DNA from: Sphingomonas hylomeconis
GTDB lineage: Bacteria > Pseudomonadota > Alphaproteobacteria > Sphingomonadales > Sphingomonadaceae
Direction: 5' to 3'
DNA length: 64,000 bases
Assembly (NCBI RefSeq): GCF_025370105.1
Contig: NZ_JANQBK010000006.1
Span: forward strand, 1-64,000
The notes below the pieces were generated by a model, which was not told the DNA's origin, did no database searches, and worked only from the letters and a program-made list of their open reading frames with translations. The position numbers were made by a program, and so were the translations under genes. Below, one piece after another: positions 59,213 through 64,000 of the stretch. Position 1 is the stretch's first letter. Each line of letters opens with the position of its first letter.

Positions 59213-59656
59213 TCAACCACCGACGCGGACCGATCCGTCGAGGCCGATATGGACGATCTCGCTCTCGTCATCGCGCGTCAGGCGGAGATCGAGCGCCTTG
59301 TCGGCGAGGCCGGTGGGATCGAACACCACGCGGTCGCGCTCGGCCGTCAGCGTCGGGCGCACGCCCGCGCCCCAGGGCGACACGCGCAGCGGCTTTTCCG
59401 AGATCGGCGCCCATTGCCCGCCGCTCCGCTGATCGAAGCCATAGCCGCCGACCGACACCCAGACGCTCACCGGGCGCGCCTCGACGATCGCCGAATCGTG
59501 CGCCGCGCGGGTGCGCGCGGCGAAGGTCGTCGCCTCGTCGAACAGGCGGCCGCGCGGATCGGGCATCGACAGCACCGCGATCGCCGAGGCGAGGCCGATG
59601 ATCGTCACCACGACCATCAGCTCGATCAGCGTGAAGCCGCGCTCGGCGCTCCGCAT
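59213..59656 (-). CDS. gspH: Type II secretion minor pseudopilin GspH
   Basis: A 147-residue prepilin. MRSAERG leader, then FTLIELMVVVTIIGLASAIA with Glu5. The body has SAIVEARPVSVWVSVGGYGF and LRLTRDDESEIVHIGLDGS, the conserved GspH tail. Minor pseudopilin that binds near the top of the pseudopilus. I use the ATG at 59656; the longer frame upstream adds residues not typical of a leader. Confidence 0.92.
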   Translation of the reverse strand: MRSAERGFTLIELMVVVTIIGLASAIAVLSMPDPRGRLFDEATTFAARTRAAHDSAIVEARPVSVWVSVGGYGFDQRSGGQWAPISEKPLRVSPWGAGVRPTLTAERDRVVFDPTGLADKALDLRLTRDDESEIVHIGLDGSVRVGG

Positions 59657-59681
59657 GGATATGGCGCGGCGACGATCCACC

Positions 59682-60146
59682 TTACTGCCAGCTGGTGATA
59701 TCGGCGTCGGTGCCCTCGCCGCCTTCCTTGCCGTCCGCCCCGAGCGACCAGATATCGACCGTGCCGTGCGTGCCGGGCGAGGCATAGAGATAGGGCCGGT
59801 CCCACGGATCGTTGGGCAGCTTCTTGAGATAGCCGCCCTTCTGGAAGCGCGACGGATCGGCGAGCCCGGCCGGCGGGGTGATCAGCGCCTGCAGGCCATC
59901 CGAGGTGCTGGGATAATTGAAGTTCTGCAGCTTGTACATTTCGAGGCCGCTCTCGATCGTGGCGATATCGGTCTTGGCCTTTTCGACGCGGGCGCGATCG
60001 CCGCTCGGCAGCACGTTGATCGCGACGATCGTCGCGAGCAGCCCGAGGATGACGATCACCACCATCAGCTCGACGAGCGTGAAGCCTTCCTCGCGGCGAC
60101 GGCGGCGACGCTGCTGACGATCGGGGGCGGTGGAGACGGTAAGCAT
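59682..60146 (-). CDS. gspG: Type II secretion major pseudopilin GspG
   Basis: A 154-residue prepilin. Long basic leader (RRRRRREEG) cut before FTLVELMVVIVILGLLATIV with Glu5. The major-pseudopilin body reads DIATIESGLEMYKLQNFNYP, GLQALITPP, KGGYLKKLPNDPWDRPYLYA and the calcium-loop end DADITSW. The ATG at 60146 has GAGG 8 bp upstream; an ATG at 60158 that overlaps the gspF stop would add four residues. Confidence 0.95.
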   Translation of the reverse strand: MLTVSTAPDRQQRRRRRREEGFTLVELMVVIVILGLLATIVAINVLPSGDRARVEKAKTDIATIESGLEMYKLQNFNYPSTSDGLQALITPPAGLADPSRFQKGGYLKKLPNDPWDRPYLYASPGTHGTVDIWSLGADGKEGGEGTDADITSWQ

Positions 60147-60154
60147 GACAAACC

Positions 60155-61381
60155 TCATTGGCCGGCAAGGGTGTTGAGCTGCAGGATCGGCAGCAGGATC
60201 GCGAGCACGATCGTCGCGACGATCCCGCCCATCAGCACGATGATCGCGGGCTCGAGCAGCGACAGCGCCGTGGCGGTGAAGCGATCGAACTCGCGCTCGA
60301 GATAGTCCGCTGCCTTTTCGAGCATCTCGTCAAGCCGCCCGGCCGCTTCGCCCGATGCGGCAAGATACGTCAGCAGCGGCGGAAAGACGCTGGTGCGGCG
60401 CATCGCGGCGGACAGGCTGCCGCCGCCGCGGATCGCATCGACGATCTCGTCCGAGGCGGCGCGCAGCCGGCGATTGTGGATCGTGCCGGCGGTGAGCGTC
60501 AGCCCTTCGAGCAGCGGCAGGCGGCTGGCGACCATGGTGGAGAGCGTGCGCGCCATGCGCGCCGCGTGCAGATCGCGGATCAGCCGGCCGAGCAGCGGGA
60601 TACGCAACAGCCGCGTGTCGAAGGCGAGCCGGATCGACGGCTGCTTGAGCGACTGCCAGCCGAGCAGACCGGCGGCGGCGATCCCGAGCAGCATGACCCA
60701 CCAATAGCCGACCAGGAAAGCGGACAGGCCGATGACCAGCCGCGTCAGCAGGGGCAGCTCCTGCCCGACCGTATCGAACTGCTCGACCACCTGCGGCACG
60801 ACGAACGCCATCAGCGCGGTGACCACCGCGGTGGCGACCAGCGACAGCACCGCCGGATATGCCAGGGTGGTAATGACCTTGCCGTTGATCTCGGCCTGGC
60901 GCTCGAGCAGAATCGACAGCCGTTCGAGAATGATCGGCAGCGAGCCCGAACGCTCGCCGGCCGAGACCATCGCGCGGTACAGGGGCGGGAAGCTCTTCGG
61001 CTCGCGGCCCATCGCCTCGGCCAGGCGGCGGCCCTCCATCACGCCGCTATGGACCGTGGCGACGATCGCGCGGACGCGCTCCTGCTCGGTCTGGCGGGTG
61101 ATCGTGCGCAGCGATTCCTCGAGCGGCGAGACCTGGTTGAGCGTGGCGAGCTGGCGCGTGAACAAGGTGAGATCCTTGACGCTCATCTTGTTGCGGCGGA
61201 ACGACAGGCCGGTGACCAGCGGTTTCCCGCGCGGCGGCGCGCCCGAGCCGGGCTCGATCCTGACGACGTACAGCTTGCGCCGGTCGAGCGCGATCCGCGC
61301 GGCATCGATCGAGTCCGCGGCGATATGCCCGCGCCGCTCGGCACCGGCCGTGTCGATGACGAGATAGTCGAAGTCAGCCAT
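60155..61381 (-). CDS. gspF: Type II secretion inner-membrane platform protein GspF
   Basis: A 408-residue polytopic protein with two homologous halves. N-terminal segment ADFDYLVIDTAGAERRGHIA; first domain LTLFTRQLATLNQVSPLEES; membrane span VVTALMAFVVPQVVEQFDTVG; second domain AARMARTLSTMVASRLPLLEG; final span LLEPAIIVLMGGIVATIVLA. It forms the platform that couples GspE to pseudopilus growth. A ~110-bp repeat lies between it and gspE. Confidence 0.95.
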   Translation of the reverse strand: MADFDYLVIDTAGAERRGHIAADSIDAARIALDRRKLYVVRIEPGSGAPPRGKPLVTGLSFRRNKMSVKDLTLFTRQLATLNQVSPLEESLRTITRQTEQERVRAIVATVHSGVMEGRRLAEAMGREPKSFPPLYRAMVSAGERSGSLPIILERLSILLERQAEINGKVITTLAYPAVLSLVATAVVTALMAFVVPQVVEQFDTVGQELPLLTRLVIGLSAFLVGYWWVMLLGIAAAGLLGWQSLKQPSIRLAFDTRLLRIPLLGRLIRDLHAARMARTLSTMVASRLPLLEGLTLTAGTIHNRRLRAASDEIVDAIRGGGSLSAAMRRTSVFPPLLTYLAASGEAAGRLDEMLEKAADYLEREFDRFTATALSLLEPAIIVLMGGIVATIVLAILLPILQLNTLAGQ

Positions 61382-61383
61382 CT

Positions 61384-61494
61384 CTACTCCCCTCCCTGCA
61401 AGGGAGGGGTTGGGGGTGGGTTGGGCCTTCCCGAAACGCCCCTGTCAGCGCGCGCGTCGACCCACCCCCGGCCCCTCCCTTTCAGGGAGGGGAG
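61384..61494. repeat. ~110-bp nested-palindrome element, copy 2
   Basis: Same architecture as the element at 52830: starts ACTCCCCTCCCTGCAAGGGA, has GGGGTGGGTT and a central CCCGAAACGC, then GTCGACCCACCCCC and ends TTTCAGGGAGGGGAG. It lies inside the gsp operon, directly 5' of the gspF start and 13 bp after gspE. The operon transcript must therefore read through a long hairpin. Confidence 0.8.
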
Positions 61495-61507
61495 CAGTGT
61501 TGCCCGA

Positions 61508-63148
61508 TCAGGCACCTGTTTCCGGCTCCACCACCAACGGCGCTTCGATATCCGCCATGTCACGCCGGGACACGCGCACCGCTTCCTCCGGCGTGGTCTG
61601 GCCGTCGCGCACCAATTGCCGCGCTGCCGAGCCGAGATTGGGGGCGTGCAGGAAGGCGTGGCGGGCAATGATCGATTCGTCGCCGCCGTCGTTGATCAGG
61701 CGGCGGATCGTCTCGTCGATGCGGATCGCCTCGAACACGCCGATCCGGCCCTTGAACCCGGTATGCGAACACTGTTCGCAACCGACCGGCTCGTACACCA
61801 CTGCGCCGGGATCGAAGCCGAGCAATGCCGAGACCGAGCCGCTTGCCTGGACCGGCTTGCGGCAATGCTCGCACAATTTGCGCACCAGCCGCTGCGCGAT
61901 CACCGCACGCAGCGTGGAGGCCAACAGGAACGGCTCGATCTTCATGTCGCGCATGCGCGTGATCGCGCCGACCGCATCGTTGGTATGGACGGTGGACAGC
62001 ACGAGATGTCCGGTGAGCGAGGCCTGGACCGCGATCTCGGCAGTCTCCCTATCGCGGATTTCGCCGACCATCACCACATCCGGATCCTGGCGCAGGATCG
62101 CGCGCAAACCGGCCGCGAAGGTCAGCCCGACCTTGGGGTTGACCTGGGTCTGGCCGACGCCGTCCATCGCATATTCGACCGGATCCTCGACCGTCAGGAT
62201 GTTCGAGCTGCCATCGTTCAGCGTGCGGAGCGCCGCGTACAAGGTCGTCGTCTTGCCCGAGCCGGTCGGGCCAGTGACCAGCACGATGCCGTTGGGCTCC
62301 GACAGCGCCTCCTTCAGGATCGCGTTGATCGCCGGGGACAGGCCGAGCACGTCCATGTCGATCCCGGCATTGTCCTTGTCGAGAATACGCAGCACGACGC
62401 GTTCGCCGGCGCGGCTGGGCAGCGTCGAGACGCGAACGTCGAGCAGCTTACCGCCCAAGGTCAGGCCGATACGCCCATCCTGCGGCACGCGCCGCTCGGC
62501 GATATCGAGCCGCGCCATCACCTTGATGCGGCTGACCACGACAGGCGCGACGTGCGGCGGCATGCGCAGCGTCTCGCGCAGCACGCCATCGATGCGCATG
62601 CGCACGACGAGGCCGGTCTCGTATGGCTCGACGTGGATATCGGACACGCCGTTGCGCGCGGCATCGGCGATGATGCCGTTGATCAGGCGGATTGCCGGCG
62701 CATCGTCAGCCGTATCGAGCAGATCGTCCGCGGTCGGCATGTCGCCGGCAAGCATGTCGAGCTCGTCGCCCAGGCCGAGCGTGCCGGCGGCGACCGCCGC
62801 GGCCTGGCCGTCCATCGCGTAGCGATCGGAGAGCAGGCGATCGAACTCCTCGACGGCGACGAATTCAACATCGAACGGCCGCGCGAGATGACGGCGCAGC
62901 TCGAGCAGGACCTTGGGATCGGCCCCGGCGCGCATCGCGATCGCCGCATGGCTGCCCTCATGCGCCTGCAGCACGACGCCGAAACGGCGCGCAAAGGCAT
63001 AGGGGATGGCGAGCATTTCCAGCGGCAGGATCGGCGCGTCGGGGATGATGATCGGATCGACCGTTGCCGCCGCCTCGCTCAGCGCGGCGGCAGCACCCAT
63101 GCTGAGCGGACCGCCATGCGATGCGGCGAAATCTCCGGCGACGCTCAT
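61508..63148 (-). CDS. gspE: Type II secretion ATPase GspE
   Basis: A 546-residue cytosolic hexameric ATPase that powers the pseudopilus. Walker A is VTGPTGSGKTTTLYAAL; the Asp box and Walker B are LTVEDPVEY and DVVMVGEIRDRETAEIA; the His box is LVLSTVHTNDAVGAITR. A tetra-cysteine zinc motif is visible as CEHCRKP and CEQCSHTGFKGRIGVFE. All conserved motifs are intact. The start overlaps a 22-codon frame by ATGA, and gspD is just upstream. Confidence 0.97.
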   Translation of the reverse strand: MSVAGDFAASHGGPLSMGAAAALSEAAATVDPIIIPDAPILPLEMLAIPYAFARRFGVVLQAHEGSHAAIAMRAGADPKVLLELRRHLARPFDVEFVAVEEFDRLLSDRYAMDGQAAAVAAGTLGLGDELDMLAGDMPTADDLLDTADDAPAIRLINGIIADAARNGVSDIHVEPYETGLVVRMRIDGVLRETLRMPPHVAPVVVSRIKVMARLDIAERRVPQDGRIGLTLGGKLLDVRVSTLPSRAGERVVLRILDKDNAGIDMDVLGLSPAINAILKEALSEPNGIVLVTGPTGSGKTTTLYAALRTLNDGSSNILTVEDPVEYAMDGVGQTQVNPKVGLTFAAGLRAILRQDPDVVMVGEIRDRETAEIAVQASLTGHLVLSTVHTNDAVGAITRMRDMKIEPFLLASTLRAVIAQRLVRKLCEHCRKPVQASGSVSALLGFDPGAVVYEPVGCEQCSHTGFKGRIGVFEAIRIDETIRRLINDGGDESIIARHAFLHAPNLGSAARQLVRDGQTTPEEAVRVSRRDMADIEAPLVVEPETGA

Positions 63149-63213
63149 GCGCCGGCCTTCCTACGCAGCGCTTCACCGAACGGAAAAAGGAGGGCGGAAG
63201 GATTGCGCATCAT
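63145..63213 (-). CDS. Candidate 22-residue coupling ORF between gspD and gspE
   Basis: Starts two bases after the gspD stop (TGAGC-ATG) and ends in a TGA overlapping the gspE ATG (ATGA). It encodes MMRNPSALLFPFGEALRRKA-GA, with a hydrophobic centre and basic tail. It fills the 67-bp gap exactly and may only serve to couple translation of gspE to gspD, since gspE itself lacks a visible ribosome site. No known family. Confidence 0.4.
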   Translation of the reverse strand: MMRNPSALLFPFGEALRRKAGA

Positions 63214-63215
63214 GC

Positions 63216-64000
63216 TCACTGCCCCTTCGGACGGATGATCTTCGTCGTGTTGCGCTGGATCGGCACGGCAATGCGCGGATCCTCGATCGCGCCATCGCGT
63301 CCGGCCGGCGGGAGCGGCGCCGACGCGCCGAGATAATCCCGCACCAGCTGGTCGATGCTCGGCTCGGCATCGGGGTTCTGCCCGGCCTGCTGCAACCGCA
63401 GATAGCCATAGCGCTGTTCGGTCACGCGGCGCTGGTCTTCCGCCGAGCGCAGGATCGTCGGTCGAATGAACACCATCAGGTTGGTCTTGTCGCGTTCCTT
63501 CGCCTTGGAGCGGAACAGCGCGCCGATGCCGGGCAGATCGCCGAGCAAGGGAATCTTCTCGATCGTGCGGCGCTCGCTGTCACTGAGCAGGCCGCCGATC
63601 ACCGCGATCTGCCCGTCATCGACGGTCAGCGTGGTTTCGACCTCGCGCTTGTTGAGGATCAGATCGCTATTGTCGCTGGAGACCGGCCCGGCGATGCTCG
63701 ACACTTGCTGGTGCAGGAAGAGCTTGATCGCGCCGGACGAGTTGACCTGCGGCTTGACCTCGAGCTGGATGCCGACATTCTCGCGCTGCACGGTGCGGAA
63801 GGCATTGTCGAAATTGTCGGACAGCGCCTGGCCGGTGGTGATCGGGATCTCCTGGCCGACCAGGATGCGCGCTTCCTGATTGTCGAGCGTGGTGACCGAG
63901 GGCGCCTGTAGCAGGTTCGACGTGGTATCGCTCTTGATCGCGTTGATGATCGCGCCGAAGATCGCGTCCTTGCCGATGTTGAACGCACCGCCGCCGAAGC
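63216..64000 (-). CDS. gspD: Type II secretion outer-membrane secretin GspD (C-terminal part; N-terminus beyond window)
   Basis: About 261 C-terminal residues of the secretin. Visible motifs: APSVTTLDNQEARILVGQEI and ITTGQALSDN; then VGIQLEVKPQVNSSGAIKLF, the beta-barrel core; VDDGQIAVIGGLLSDSERRT and KIPLLGDLPGIGALFRSKAK, the secretin signature; and FIRPTILRS. A C-terminal tail of about 60 residues follows. The frame is open at the right edge. It forms the exit channel for proteins delivered by the gspE-N machine; gspC is presumably further right. Confidence 0.95.
   Translation of the reverse strand, partial: FGGGAFNIGKDAIFGAIINAIKSDTTSNLLQAPSVTTLDNQEARILVGQEIPITTGQALSDNFDNAFRTVQRENVGIQLEVKPQVNSSGAIKLFLHQQVSSIAGPVSSDNSDLILNKREVETTLTVDDGQIAVIGGLLSDSERRTIEKIPLLGDLPGIGALFRSKAKERDKTNLMVFIRPTILRSAEDQRRVTEQRYGYLRLQQAGQNPDAEPSIDQLVRDYLGASAPLPPAGRDGAIEDPRIAVPIQRNTTKIIRPKGQ

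Noticed and set aside
60158..63238. A 1026-codon open frame on the plus strand
   Set aside because: It lies antisense to gspE and gspF, whose products are unmistakable. Its translation is Arg/Asp/Gln/His/Ala-rich low complexity, typical of the mirror frame of GC-rich genes.
1..64000. Search for prophage, insertion sequences, toxin-antitoxin or defence genes
   Set aside because: No integrase, transposase, capsid, restriction or toxin-like frame could be supported; gene content is metabolic, transport and secretion.

Overview
The window is GC-rich DNA from an alphaproteobacterium, most likely a Sphingomonas-type member of the Sphingomonadales. The pointers are the bacteriochlorophyll genes, the TonB-dependent glycan-uptake locus, the exosortase-A accessory genes, the short REP-like palindromes and the general codon usage. 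The assignment is an inference; there is no rRNA or other species marker.

Layout, left to right. (1) 1-3.7 kb: a PiT phosphate transporter (cut by the left edge), a DUF47 regulator fused in frame to a NUDIX domain, and a DHA2-type drug exporter. (2) 3.9-8.9 kb: a SlyA/MarR repressor followed without gaps by an FUSC pump, a DUF1656 protein, an HlyD adaptor and an outer-membrane factor. This is an slyA-ydhIJK-like efflux operon with a SlyA-type palindrome over the repressor start codon. (3) 9-13.5 kb: trehalose operon FAH-otsB-GH15-otsA. (4) 13.6-15.5 kb: an MFS exporter and a lipid-anchored cytochrome c. (5) 15.6-19.7 kb: a tightly overlapping bchG-bch2-bchP-tspO block plus a tiny membrane protein, i.e. 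the final steps of bacteriochlorophyll synthesis. (6) 19.8-23.3 kb: an exosortase-A-associated acyl-CoA ligase, acyl carrier protein and two hydrolases, but no exosortase. (7) 23.3-25.1 kb: trxB and a secreted cyclophilin.

(8) 25.1-42.7 kb is the most distinctive region, an arabinan/arabinose utilisation locus. One operon carries a TonB-dependent receptor, a small secreted protein, GH43, galM, a GH5-like enzyme and a GH43-like enzyme. A second carries aldehyde dehydrogenase, an AraD1-family protein, a sugar 1-dehydrogenase, GH51, endo-arabinanase, GH43 and GH27. A divergent GntR/FCD regulator sits beside the second. The two operons share a 16-bp promoter-proximal motif, and a perfect palindrome lies between the regulator and its target. 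The predicted flow is: outer-membrane import of arabino-oligosaccharides, periplasmic debranching to L-arabinose, then non-phosphorylative oxidation toward 2-oxoglutarate. The sugar-acid dehydratase and lactonase are not in the window.

(9) 42.7-46.9 kb: tRNA-Met(CAT), a 2H phosphoesterase, kup, ald and a DUF3072 protein. (10) 47-52 kb: cytochrome c maturation genes ccmC-D-E-F-G-H-I. (11) 52-54.7 kb: a HAD phosphatase, leucine-type dehydrogenase, tRNA-His and a PAP2 phosphatase. (12) 54.8-64 kb: a type II secretion operon gspD(partial)-E-F-G-H-I-J-K-L-M-N.

REP-like palindromes and a larger ~110-bp nested-palindrome element are scattered through the right half. They have invaded the 5' ends of ccmH and gspI and appear to encode part of those reading frames. 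No rRNA, IS element, phage, CRISPR array or integron was seen.
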